Source: Protonemura montana (Eukaryota; Arthropoda; Insecta; Plecoptera; Nemouridae). From it: a stretch of 64,000 nt of DNA. The stretch spans positions 1,582,570-1,646,569 of the forward strand of contig OX387602.1 in NCBI GenBank assembly GCA_947568835.1, in the 5' to 3' direction. This document shows positions 24,401 through 34,090 of the stretch, piece by piece; position 1 is the stretch's first letter, and each line of letters opens with the position of its first letter. The position numbers were made by a program, and so were the translations under genes. The notes beneath the pieces are model-generated. The model did no database searches. It was not told where the DNA came from and saw only the letters and a program-made list of their open reading frames with translations.

Positions 24401-26132
24401 CTCGACACCTATCGCAACTTATCGTTTCAACTTTGGTAAATTGCGTTGCCTTCTTTCCATTTCCCCTGTATGTATAATTTCACTCACTGAAATCATTCTT
24501 TTCAGTCCTTTGCTGAGCGGCAAACCATTACATCTTCGTGTGATGGGGGTGGAGTACATGAATGACGACCCCAGGGAAGTAGACGTGCTTTACGGGAAAG
24601 TCCAGCTAGCCGATGGCTCCTCCAAGCTTCAGCAACTAGCCGACGATTTGGTGGCGTACTTTCAGAAAAAAGGTACTTTCATGTTGCCTTCTTGTAAAAT
24701 TTTAATATATATCTGTGATTTATGTTTTCCCAGGGTTTTCTGTTCTTCAGTTTTCCCTGGAAAGTTGTGGCAATGATAGTATCTCTTTCATGGTATATCC
24801 TGGTCTATCATCCTGGTCTATCATCCTGGTCTATCATCCTGGTCTATCATCCTGGTCTATCATCCTGGTCTATCATCCTGGTCTATCATCCTGGTCTATC
24901 ATCCTGGTCTATCATCCTGGTCTATCATCCTGGTCTATCATCCTGGTCTATCATCCTGGTCTATCATCCTGGTCTATCATCCTGGTCTATCATCCTGGTC
25001 TATCATCCTGGTCTATCATCCTGGTCTATCATCCTGGTCTATCATCCTGGTCTATCATCCTGGTCTATCATCCTGGTCTATCATCCTGGTCTATCATCCT
25101 GGTCTATCATCCTGGTCTATCATCCTGGTCTATCATCCTGGTCTATCATCCTGGTCTATCATCCTGGTCTATCATCCTGGTCTATCATCCTGGTCTATCA
25201 TCCTGGTCTATCATCCTGGTCTATCATCCTGGTCTATCATCCTGGTCTATCATCCTGGTCTATCATCCTGGTCTATCATCCTGGTCTATCATCCTGGTCT
25301 ATCATGGAGGAATATGCAGGAGTTATTAATATATTTCCCATTTATTTCCAATTTTTAATGTGTTTCCAAGCAGTATCATAAACCTACAAATATGTACAAT
25401 TTAATGTGCAATTTATGTGCAATTTAAATAAGATTTCATCCAAATACAGCAACGAATCCAACGTCAAATTGGAGTTATTCGGGTTTGACAGGTTGTGACG
25501 TGATATAGCGTCGCTAGAATCAGAGTGACTGTGATTCACAGCCTCATGGTTCTACTCCTTGGAGAACTGTCATTCTCATCAAATACACTAAAATTGTCTC
25601 AAAAAGCCAGTGTCCAAATAGCTCAATGGTTCAGAGCAACACTCGCGATAGGTGGAGATCGGGGTTCGAGTCTACGTTTGGGCATCAATTTTTGAGACGG
25701 TTATAGTAGTGTTGTTAAAAATGAAATGTACGAAATGTTGGGTCTTGTTACAGGTTTCATGTCAAACAAGTATGAGCGAGTGAAGCTCCACGTGACATTA
25801 ATGAACACTTTGTTTCGTGATGATCACACCGCTGATAACGGTAGCAACTCAGCAGGACAGACCAGCCGAACAAGAGAAACATTCGATGCTAGTGGCATTC
25901 TGAAAGTAAATATTGCATAATATATTCTCTAATGTATTGTTTTCTTATTATTCAACACCAAATAAAAATCATGTGTTGAGGCAAAGATTAATGAGTAACA
26001 AAAATTTTGTTTCAGGTTTATGAGAATTACCATTTTGGTGATCTTACCGTTGATGCAATACATGTTTCTCTTCGACACTCGACCGACACGAATGGATATT
26101 ACAAAATGACCTCTTGCCTTAAGCTCAAATAA
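21412..26132 (+). CDS. ASCC1: ASCC1: KH domain plus 2H phosphoesterase-like domain
   Basis: Eight exons: 21412-21556, 21997-22087, 22174-22283, 22441-22592, 22852-23012, 24506-24672, 25754-25905 and 26016-26132. The spliced 1095 nt give 364 aa, similar to human ASCC1. The protein is a subunit of the activating signal cointegrator 1 complex (transcription coactivation, ALKBH3-linked alkylation repair, ribosome rescue factors). A KH domain at about 78-150 has a GPRG loop (87-90). The C-terminal AKAP7/LigT-like 2H domain has its two signature motifs, HLT (190-192) and HVT (288-290). YMNDDP and VDVLYGKV are also family-typical. Exon 1 ends at the GGG-G|GTATAC donor, which alone keeps the frame. 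Introns 5 and 6 carry SINE-like repeats and a 13-bp minisatellite. The TAA stop overlaps an AATAAA. Confidence 0.95.
23460..23527. repeat. 30-bp direct repeat, about 2.3 copies
   Basis: Unit starts GATCTAAGCTTAG and ends TTAAAG(C/T)TAA. The two full copies differ at a single position and are followed by a partial third. Located in ASCC1 intron 5. Confidence 0.85.
23975..24042 (-). mobile_element. tRNA-like SINE fragment, minus orientation
   Basis: Read on the minus strand it contains ACCGGCAATTGGGAG, then a B-box-like TTCCGGGTTCGTATCCCGG and TTAGGTTGC, i.e. the anticodon and T-arm half of a tRNA. It matches the plus-strand element at 24188-24270 over that half, so the two form an inverted pair about 150 bp apart. 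The 5' tRNA half is not preserved here. Confidence 0.6.
24188..24270 (+). mobile_element. tRNA-derived SINE head, plus orientation
   Basis: A nearly complete tRNA-like shape: 5' strand GTCCGAA, D-arm GCTCAGTTGGTAGAGC (a perfect A box), an anticodon arm around GACCGGCAATTGGG, then a T-arm with one mismatch (B box GGATTCGTATCC) and 3' strand TTGGGAT that can pair with the 5' strand except at one position. There is no CCA end or terminator. Its intronic position and the inverted partner at 23975-24042 argue for a SINE rather than a functional tRNA gene. Confidence 0.6.
24789..25305. repeat. 13-bp minisatellite, about 40 near-perfect copies, in ASCC1 intron 6
   Basis: Head-to-tail copies of TGGTCTATCATCC, essentially identical apart from the first and last units. 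Because 13 is 1 modulo 3, all three plus frames read the same 13-residue peptide cycle (LSSWSIILVYHPG), which creates spurious open frames over 600 bp long. The array lies between the exon 6 donor (24673) and the exon 7 acceptor (25753), so it is intronic. Such uniformity suggests recent expansion. Confidence 0.97.
25608..25695 (+). mobile_element. tRNA-derived SINE head
   Basis: From 5' to 3': GTCCAAA, TAGCTCAATGGTTCAGAGC (D-arm/A box), a weak anticodon arm, and GGGGTTCGAGTCT (T-loop/B box), ending TTTGGGC. The first and last seven bases pair fully (one G-T wobble), but the anticodon loop lacks the conserved U33, so it is not a functional tRNA. A T-rich tail (TCAATTTTTGAG) follows. Related pieces occur near 43985-44060 (minus) and 44195-44260 (plus). 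Confidence 0.6.
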
Positions 26133-26133
26133 A
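26128..26133 (+). promoter_or_regulatory. AATAAA poly(A) signal overlapping the ASCC1 stop codon
   Basis: The terminal Lys codon, the TAA stop and the next base spell AATAAA. If used, the 3' UTR would be only some 10-30 nt. A conventional alternative AATAAA lies at 26594-26599, about 460 nt downstream. Confidence 0.45.
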
Positions 26134-28929
26134 TGCTTGAACATTGAAGCTCTGTCATGTAACCAGTTTAAATATTGAATATGTTGTATGTTAACTACAA
26201 TTTTGTACAAAATTGTACGTACTTGGGGTTGAGATATGTTTTGTAACATTGTAGCGTTGATTGTAGTAGCTATCAAATTAGACCGATGTTGTCATTGTTC
26301 GAAGCATTCACGAGCATTCACAATCATTTTGCCTTTAGGTGAAATTTCCAATGATTCTTATGTTATGTATGATGGATTTAAATAATAATACCTGCCAATT
26401 AATGCAGATTAAGTTTATATCGAGTAATTTCTTTGTATTAAAGAACCATCTTGTCTGTTATGGCTAAAAAAGTAGCCCCAAACAACCATTGTTTTTTCAC
26501 AAAATTTATTGATTTATTGAGTTTTAAAATGTATTGCTTGGCAAAGGGTTCCTGTAGCACATAAATTACCTGCCTTGCTGACAGGTTAGCAAAAATAAAG
26601 ACTCTATTTTTTTCACTTTGAATTACAATTTGTACAACTATTTCCTAGTTATAAATCAAGTCAATGTCCAGTGGCTACATAGATACATCTAGTTGATTCC
26701 ATCAAGATTAGGTGTAATTAACTCATCCTGGCTATAAAATACTCATCCTATACGGGAATATTGCCAGTCTATATTTGAAGGCAGGGCAATCTTTGGCTTC
26801 TTTGACCGCTACGGGAAGCATTATTGTAAATGTATCTCCCCTCGTTGAGGATGTGCCTGGACAATATCTGGAATTTGCAGATTTTATTCAGAAAATCTGT
26901 TGCTACTCTTTTATTGCAGTGGTATGTCTTAGTTGGGTAGATGTCATTTCCAGAGTCATAGGTTGTTCATTGCTCGGAAGATTCTCCTCTGAGTAATGAT
27001 TTTTTTTTTAATCCGGTTGTGGCTTTCCAAAATATTATCCCGTAGATGAGTAAAGTATGGGCTATAGCAAAGTTAGCCGTGCAGACAGTTCTGGAGATAC
27101 ATTTCCTGGAAAGGGTGCTGAAAGCAAATCCTGCTTTGACAGATAAGTTTTGTGATGTGTTGTGCTCCCCGGGGTTGTTGGTCAATACAAGTATTATGTG
27201 CATAACGGAACGTTATCAACGGTATGACAGAAAATAATGATATATGAGTTTCGTCTATAAATACAAGTTACGAAGAATTTGAAATACAAAATATTATTTC
27301 AAACTAACTTTGCAGTGAAAAAATATTTTATGCTAAAAATGTAATAATCCTTCAGTGGTTGATGGGACTTTAGTGAAAACAGGTAAAGCTTTGCTGATGA
27401 TCATTTTACCATGAAAATTTGTGTGGGGGTGATTATAAAGGAATCCTGTTGAGCTTGTAGATGGATGAGTAAGGGATCAAGAGCTTGTATATTATTTGTG
27501 AAATGAAACTTTGTGCGAATGATATGGCCAAGAGAAGAATTCGGATATTTGGAGCGTAAGTTGATATAGTTTTGTGAAAACTGATGATGACCCAAGATGG
27601 TTGGTAAACCTACTTTTGTATGAAAATGATCATGAAGTTCCTTGTGAAATTTTACCCTTCAAATTTCTCATGAATTTTTTTTGATCTGAGGTGAAAGGCT
27701 TTATTTTATTGTTGTATTTATTTGTTTATTATTTGTGTGGTTATTTTGAATGGTTGTGTCTAAAGGTCGCAGGAAGAGAATTGAAGAAATCGACAAGGAA
27801 GGTACCCAAACAAGAGAACTGTTAATAATATGTGATACAAAGTAATGAATTAATATGGATGGACACGGAGAGGGCGAAGACGTAAGGCAACAAGATGCTG
27901 ATTCTGCTGGTACACAAGACATTATTTCGAAAAAGATGGGACAATAGGGAGAAAAGAAAGCAATATATTAAGTTGAATATTGAAAAAAAATTAGTTTGGT
28001 ATAGACTGTTAATCAAAAAGAAGACTTTATTTATAATTAAATATAGGTTAGTATTGAAACATAGAAATGTAATTAGTAGGTAATGCTGGGGCACGTACCT
28101 ACCACAACGCCACAAGTATGTACTTTGACCTCATGAACCGAACCAATAAATGTCAATAACAATGAGCAAGACTTTTGCTAGGAGGCAAAACAAAGTATAT
28201 TTATTGGGCTATTTACGGTATGATGCTATCTCTCTTTGGATTGACAAACATCGTTAGCGAGAATAATTTCAAAAAGGAAATAGAGCACTTGTTGTTCAGA
28301 GAAGGAGGTCTTCGGCATGGATTTCGGCTCTCGGTTAAGTTGTATCTCGTAAAGTGTGTAAAATAGCAGATCTCAGAGAACAGTGTTTTGCCGAGCATAA
28401 AATTGTCAGCGTTCTGGATAAAGATTAGGGAGATAAACGGCTGTCAGAATACGTTAAATGGTCTTAATTGATTGAAATCAGCTGCAAAGAAATCTAAAAT
28501 ATCTACGATCGAGTTAGATCATTAGTAATTAGTTTTTTTTTTCCCTAAACTGATAGTCAAAATGTAATCATGTCTTTTCAGCATCTTGGCTACGTTTCAC
28601 GAGATACGTACTATTTTTAATCATTCGAGGTGTAAATTTTGTTGTTTAACTTCAGTGCTGTTGTGTTGTTTCCGCGTCAAGTGCTACTTTTTCGGCTCTA
28701 ATTACGGACTGTGAATGTGCCTAAAAGGCAAATTACTGTTTTTCTGTGTTTGTCGAGAAGTGGTGACGACCACACCAACGATTGTTTCTCAATCACTGGT
28801 TGAAACGGATCGACACCGAACATTGACCGTTGATCCGATATTATTTCAGTCAGTCACATCTTCTAGAAAGTGTCCCATAAAATCGCCAAATTCATTTTAT
28901 TTATTGGTTACAAAAAAACCTTCTCCAAA
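26133..28929. other. AT-rich intergenic region
   Basis: No recognised gene. A TATAAAA at 26733-26739 is followed by an open, codon-like stretch to about 26930 (plus strand) and a second one at 27046-27237. Together they could be an unannotated two-exon gene. The rest, 27240-28650, is very AT-rich, and its short open frames on both strands look like chance. The 5' UTR of the next gene may begin around 28620-28929. Confidence 0.4.
27046..27237 (+). CDS. Hypothetical small ORF (63 aa)
   Basis: ATG-started open frame of 63 codons, helical in character, with a balanced composition unlike its AT-rich surroundings. A splice-acceptor-like CCCGTAG directly precedes the ATG. A possible upstream exon ends at the GCAGTG|GTATGT donor near 26922. 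No family was recognised, and it may be chance. Confidence 0.2.
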   Translation: MSKVWAIAKLAVQTVLEIHFLERVLKANPALTDKFCDVLCSPGLLVNTSIMCITERYQRYDRK

Positions 28930-29014
28930 ATGACTCGTGCCCAGGTCGTCGACATCGTCGCGTACTACCCATCGGTGCATTCGAATAATTATTGCTCTAT
29001 GGAAAGCATTAAAC
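28930..29014 (+). CDS. Possible alternative first coding exon of the 29762-31638 gene
   Basis: ATG in a good context (CCAAAATG) opens 28 codons that end at a strong donor (AAAC|GTAAGT). Joined to an acceptor at 29749-29750 (TTTGACCCAG), it continues in frame through Gln-Val-Gly-Lys into the Met encoded at 29762, extending that protein by 32 residues to 533 aa. The phase match supports the join, but only transcript data can confirm it. Confidence 0.4.
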
Positions 29015-29761
29015 GTAAGTCGCATCCACATTCTAAAAGTAGTACATTATTACCATTATAAACTACTTATTTTATCTCCTTGGTATGAACAAAATATGAA
29101 TAAATTCTTCACAAAGTCTGTGACTTTCAGTCGCGACACGAGGACTTGGTAATGTAAGGAAAGTAAATGCTGGCACGTTTGTTGGGCATGATCGCTTGCA
29201 TATGGTTGGGTTGCCAAGAATCACGCGCGCGCCGCAACTCGGCCGCTGCTGTTTTGGACGGGGTTCAAATCGCTGCCTGCCTCGACAGTTCACGGTGTTT
29301 TAAACGTATCTTTTAAACTTAATTAAATCAATTCGACCTATTTAGTGGAGGAAAAAAAACAGTTAACTAAAGAAAACAACTTCAGTGTGGAGAAACATAT
29401 TTTATTGGCTTATTTTACGCTGTCAGCTGTCTTTATATAATGTGATGAGCATTTTGCAGAACGCAGCAGAGGTAAGCCTATGAACACTTTGTTTACGTAG
29501 GCTATCTCGAAATGGAATCAGTTTATCAGTGACGCTTGAATGGGATGTCGCATGAGATGCAGCGCTGTCAAAAGGGAATACTTTAAAAGTTGAATAGACC
29601 AAAGTGTGGCTCGGTCGCAGGTGGAAAGAGTTCGGTGACAATCAAAATCGAATTCCCGGGTTGTGGTGCCAAAGTTCGCCGCGATCTCAGCCAAAGTTGT
29701 GCAAGTGCAAGTGCAATTGTGATTGTCGCATGTCGATTGGTTTGACCCAGAGGTCGGGAAG

Positions 29762-31638
29762 ATGCGAGGTGCCCAGAGAGTGCTCGCCTTCTGTTTGCTG
29801 ACAGCTGTGCTGCCCGTCGTGCTCCTCATCATCCCGCTCTACCTCCGAAACAGCGTCTTCGCGGACATCACGTACGCAGTCGCCGAGTCCGACGTCGTCG
29901 AGATACACGATGGGATATCCTCCATCTTTTGTCAAGTACTAAAGCAACCTTTGTACTCGCTAGAATCTCTCCTAATCTTAAACACGGAATGTTATTTTCC
30001 TGCACGTTTAATGACTGTTTCATTTTATAACCTCCAGAGCCTTTAGAACAGACAATGCATTGAATGTTACATAAATTCAATGATAGTTACATTTCACACT
30101 AGCTTAAGACTCATTTTGCCTTACTGTACTGCAATTATTTTCTCCAATTGGACGGCACCCTTTCCCGCTCCCAATGCCAGTTTTGTAATTAAGTTTATCA
30201 CTCTCTTTATCTCGCATTCTACAGCAACACGCGCTGAAAATGAACACGTCGTTCCACGCGTTCCAAGTGCGAGGCCCTCCGCAGCTGAGCAGCAACAGAA
30301 AACACATCCGACTCAAGAAAAGCATGTCACTGCCCGACGATACTCTGGAATATTGGGGCTTCTACCTTCTCAAAGGTTCGACAGTGGATTTGTCGCTCTG
30401 TTCAAGGTGGATATTCAACTCTATTCTATTCCCTGTGACTTCCCTTTCCAACACAATACGTCTTTCTAACATCAGTGTCTGTCATCAGATTCGCCGGATC
30501 TCGGATCCTGGTCGTGGAGGGCGAACGGAACCTGCGCACATGCGGACTGCTGGATCACTCTGAGAAACCGGTGAACCCGCACATGGCTAACGGAAAGGGA
30601 AAGGTCCGTGTGACGTTCAACACCGACGCCCACGAGGTGCACTCGGCCAGGGAGCCGGCGATGGCCGCGACGCCCGTCGACGGCGCCGGTAGGGTTCTTG
30701 ACTTGCAGCAGGAGCCTGCAGGCGGAGTGGGCCCAACAGATGACTCCCAAGAAGGCAGCGGAGACGACGACGACGACCCACAGTACGAGGGAGAAGACCA
30801 GGAAGCTGGCGATGTGGACGACGAGGGGCTGAGATTTATGGAAAGTTTCTCGGAATCGTTTATCAAAAAGCACAGATTGGGTGTTAACGCTTCTGAGGCA
30901 CTTCCTGTCGGCGAGGCGATGATTTCCGAAGTGCCAATCGGGAGAAAAATAAGGCATTTGAACAATCGACTGGAGGCTTTGGAACGAGAGAAGGTTCGTT
31001 CGCAAAAGTCGTCGAGAGGTGCGAGACGTGACGACCTCCAGGAGTCGCTGAGTGAACGAGGGCACGTGAGACGCAAGAAGCGATCTTACATCACGGATGT
31101 GCACATCCTGGACGCTAAGGTGGGGCACGGCCATGCCGGGAACGCCACCGACGCGAGGGAAACTGACGAGTCATCTGTCTCCAGTTTTGAAAACAATCTA
31201 CTCACGTGCTACGACGGGAAAATTCTTCTCGCCCAGGCTTTTCATCCGACCACAAATTGCTCCCTAAGCCAGGTGGAAGACAATCACATTATGAAGACCA
31301 CTCATGAGGTTGAATCTGACGGATATTATTATTACATATTCTACAGCGACAATGACATCGAAGTGAACGATATGCATGCCGTGTTTAACATTTTTAAGCC
31401 AACTTATCAATATGCGAATTTCACTAACGGCTGCTTGAACCAGACGGAATGCGTGTTTCCCATTTCATTTTGGTCGGACGAGACGGTGATTGTCGAGGTG
31501 CCCACTCGAAATGGCATCGTGAAGGCCGACGACGACGACGTTACATTCCTTATCTCCAGCTGCTATCCAAGAATGTCTGTGTATGCGATTTTCCCGATCG
31601 CAATTCTCTTTTTGATTTTAGGTTGTGCATTTCTGTGA
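29762..31638 (+). CDS. Two-TM membrane protein with a large lumenal/extracellular domain (APD1-4/DUF4792-DUF4793-like)
   Basis: Three exons: 29762-29935, 30225-30406 and 30489-31638, giving 501 aa. A hydrophobic segment at about 8-28 (signal anchor) and another at the very C-terminus (about 482-501) bracket a large domain. Its conserved-looking parts are TLEYWGFYLLKGSTVDLSLCSR, GSRILVVEGERNLRTCG, and the C-terminal SDGYYYYIFYSDNDIEVND...FNIFKPTYQY. These recall the DUF4792/DUF4793 pair (the N and middle domains of plant APD1-4 RING ligases). No RING finger is present here. Between the two parts sits an insert with an acidic run, a charged helical stretch and a furin-like RRKKRS site. Function unknown. 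In-frame stop TGA at 29720 precedes the ATG unless the 28930 exon is used. Confidence 0.82.
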
Positions 31639-32362
31639 ACACCGCATGACCATAAATATGTGTGATATTTTTAATTAAGTGTGCTACTATAGATTAGGTA
31701 TCACTGTACTGCAACACCCTGCACAGCTAAAAATATATTCTAGTCTCTGTTGTGGTTTTGGACGCCATAGTGTTGGTAAAATATGTAACTACCTGTGATG
31801 TAATAATCATGTTGTAATTATTTTTCTGTAAGATTTGTAAAATTTCTTTTGTATCTTTTCAATATTTGGGTGTGCACGAAAAGTGTTTCGTGCGAAACGT
31901 GTTTAGGTACCGTGTGAAAAAGAGGGTTCTGCATCTATCGTCGTTTCGCTAGGAAAGTCGTTCAGAAGCTCAATTTAAAACTTGCAAATTGCCGTGGGGA
32001 TATCGTTCGACACCATATGTTGCAAACAAAGGCTGTTCGTATCCCTTCTCCCCCGTCCCGCAACCATCCTTTTAAAAATGACCATATTCAGCTGCAAGGA
32101 ATAGCTACAATGATGCGACAACCTCTTGACGTCCACCCTTGCCGCTCGACGCTGCAGTACTCGACCGTTGTTTTACCCCAGATGCATGAGCACGAATTGG
32201 TCCTGAGTGTCCTGTAGGTCTGAGTCAGTTTTGACGAGCAACCGACTGGGAAAACAGAAGAGAGTAGTAGTTCCCTTTTCTAAACAAAAGCGTCTTGTCC
32301 ACGACCATCAACCTCATGTGCAAGGAAGTAGACTCTGTCTACGAAAATATGTATGTCTTGTT
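31639..32362. other. 3' region of the membrane-protein gene
   Basis: Likely 3' UTR followed by intergenic DNA. I see no canonical AATAAA within the first 300 bp, no other gene and no clear repeat before the LINE fragments. Confidence 0.4.
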
Positions 32363-32580
32363 TCATAACGAAACCAATCGGGGGATGTAGGCGTTAATCA
32401 AACTAGTTTGATGGTGTGGTGGTTGACTATTATTGGTGTGGCGGAGGAGGAAGCAAGTGGTTTTGATTTTGGAGAGGGTTTTTTGAACATGGAGTGTCCA
32501 GTCTAGGTTAGGGGTGATGTGGATGCCAAGGAATTTAGTCGAGGGGGCACTAGGAATTCCTTTGTAGTTGACTCGGATAA
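32363..32580 (-). mobile_element. Non-LTR retrotransposon reverse-transcriptase fragment, minus copy
   Basis: The minus strand encodes STKFLGIHITPNLDWTLHV and KTTCFLLR, a piece of the thumb region that follows the catalytic part of LINE reverse transcriptases (Jockey/CR1-like). It is 5'-truncated and ends in a stop after about 60 recognisable residues. Its left end meets an oppositely oriented copy of the same region near 32580-32600. Confidence 0.7.
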
Positions 32581-32594
32581 CCATCCAAATCCCA

Positions 32595-33132
32595 TTACAT
32601 CCATTTTCACACAAAAAACAACACCCCCGACTTCTCACCACTCATTCGAATAAACAACAAGGTAGTTCCCAGCGCAACCACCACCAAATTCCTGGGAATC
32701 CATATTGCCCCCAACCTAGACTGGTCCCAACACATTCAAACAACCCTTAATAAAATCAAAAGCACCTGCTTCCTCCTCCGTAGACTAAAACCTATTGCCA
32801 ACACCCACTCATTAAAACTTTTGTACCATGCCCACCTCCACTCCCACCTCTCCTATGGCCTCCTCTTCTGGGGAACCTCACCCCATGCACAACGAATATT
32901 CAAAATGCAAAAACAGGCATTACACATCATTGCAGGCATCTCCCGCCGCAAAACTTGCAGACAACCCATATTGCACTTCACAACCCATAAAATCCTTACC
33001 CTCACCTGTACCATCATCCAGATAGCCAGCACCCTCGTACGATCCCACCCTGAACTCTTCCCCCTGAATTCCTCCATCCACACTCACGCAACCAGGAGTA
33101 GAAAAGAAGTTCGCATCGTCGGCAGGATATGA
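32595..33132 (+). mobile_element. Non-LTR retrotransposon reverse-transcriptase fragment, plus copy
   Basis: The plus strand encodes TKFLGIHIAPNLDW, NKIKSTCFLLRRLK, KLLYHAHLHSHLSYGLLFWG and KMQKQALHIIAGISRRKTCR, the C-terminal end of a Jockey/CR1-like LINE reverse transcriptase, open for about 175 codons from 32600 to 33132. It is the same protein region as the minus copy next to it, so the two are head-to-head. The catalytic YADD-bearing part is absent, so both copies are dead. The terminal frame is followed at once by a poly-G tract. Confidence 0.75.
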
Positions 33133-33170
33133 AATATTTTCGTATGAATAGGTCGATGACAAGTAGTCGT

Positions 33171-33195
33171 GGGGGGGGGGGGGGGGGGGGGGGGG
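33171..33195. repeat. Poly-G tract (25 nt)
   Basis: An uninterrupted run of 25 G directly downstream of the LINE fragment. It could fold into a G-quadruplex, and its length is unreliable in any read technology. Confidence 0.9.
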
Positions 33196-33829
33196 TTGTC
33201 TAAGTGTGGAAGTTGATGCTTTGGAAGTATTGAACCGTCTAATACCTGAAATAAAAATAACTTAATAGGTAAATTCTGTGAAAACATTGTTAGTTCTATG
33301 ACTCAATTTAGTTCCTCTTAAGAAGGTGTTTCATTTGTGACATTGTTTTATTGTTTTTGAACAGTTTTGCAAGCAGTTTCGCATTGAAAGATGAGCGTGT
33401 CAAGAGCCAAAGTACTGAATAATATTAACGACGTCCAAGGATGGCAGGACGAAGTACTGGATTTGATTTATTTTTGTTTGTTGGTAGAAGTAACCTGCCT
33501 TGAAAACAGTGCAAAATAGGTGGGAAACGAGCGTGATATCCATGTGACGTTTTCGTGAAAAACACATGCATTGTATACGAAATATAAAAAAATTTACCAC
33601 TGGCTTTAACCCCATACTCAATCAAGAAACTTATTTGGAATAGACTCCGACTATGCTTATTTTAAATCTCTTTTTCAGCTCTGTAACAGATTGTAAAAAC
33701 ATTTTGGATACAACTCCTCCCCCCACCCACTTCATTACATTCATTACCTTTCCACCCAAAGTATTATATCCAAGGATCACTTCCTTTCAGGAGTGTAGGT
33801 AAAGAAGTAGCTAATTTTCTTTAATGATG

Positions 33830-33995
33830 CGCTGTGTTGACAACCGGTCCTATGGGCCTAATGGCATTACTGAATGAGTGGGTGATGATGAAGATGATGA
33901 TGCATCTAACCTTTCCTAGAAGAGAAGAGGGCAAGGCAGTGCCTTCTCCTGTCAAAAAGCCCTAAGGGTCCACTGGGTTAACGTCCCTTCTAGTG
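33830..33995 (-). mobile_element. SINE body related to the 5S-like SINE
   Basis: Compared by eye, the reverse complement of the SINE body at about 7570-7720 aligns here: GAATGAGTGGGTGATGATG against GAATGACTGGGTAATGATG, then CCTAGAAGAGAAGAGGG against GCTAGAAGGGAGGAGGGG, and CTCCTGTCAAAAAGCCCTAAGGG further on. The 5S-like head is not visible on this copy. The match is by eye only, and limits are approximate. Confidence 0.45.
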
Positions 33996-34068
33996 GTTAA
34001 TTTGCAACGAAAAGGAAGGGTACGCTCTCAATTGAATTCAGGTGCTATTCTAAATTGTGTGCTTTCTT

Positions 34069-34090
34069 GGGGGGGGGGGGGGGGGGGGGG
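34069..34090. repeat. Poly-G tract (22 nt)
   Basis: A second uninterrupted G run, followed by AGAGAGGAAGGAAG purine-rich sequence, 900 bp from the first and on the same strand. Confidence 0.9.

Noticed and set aside
24715-25381. Open frames of over 200 codons with a repeated 13-residue peptide
   Set aside because: They come entirely from the 13-bp minisatellite read in different frames and lie inside an ASCC1 intron, not in an exon.
27401-28115. Short minus-strand frames that look faintly like transposon protein
   Set aside because: Highly AT-rich; no reverse transcriptase or transposase motif could be identified.
29200-29300. B-box-like GGTTCAAATC near a GC-rich patch
   Set aside because: No A box at the right distance and no cloverleaf; not called as a tRNA or SINE.
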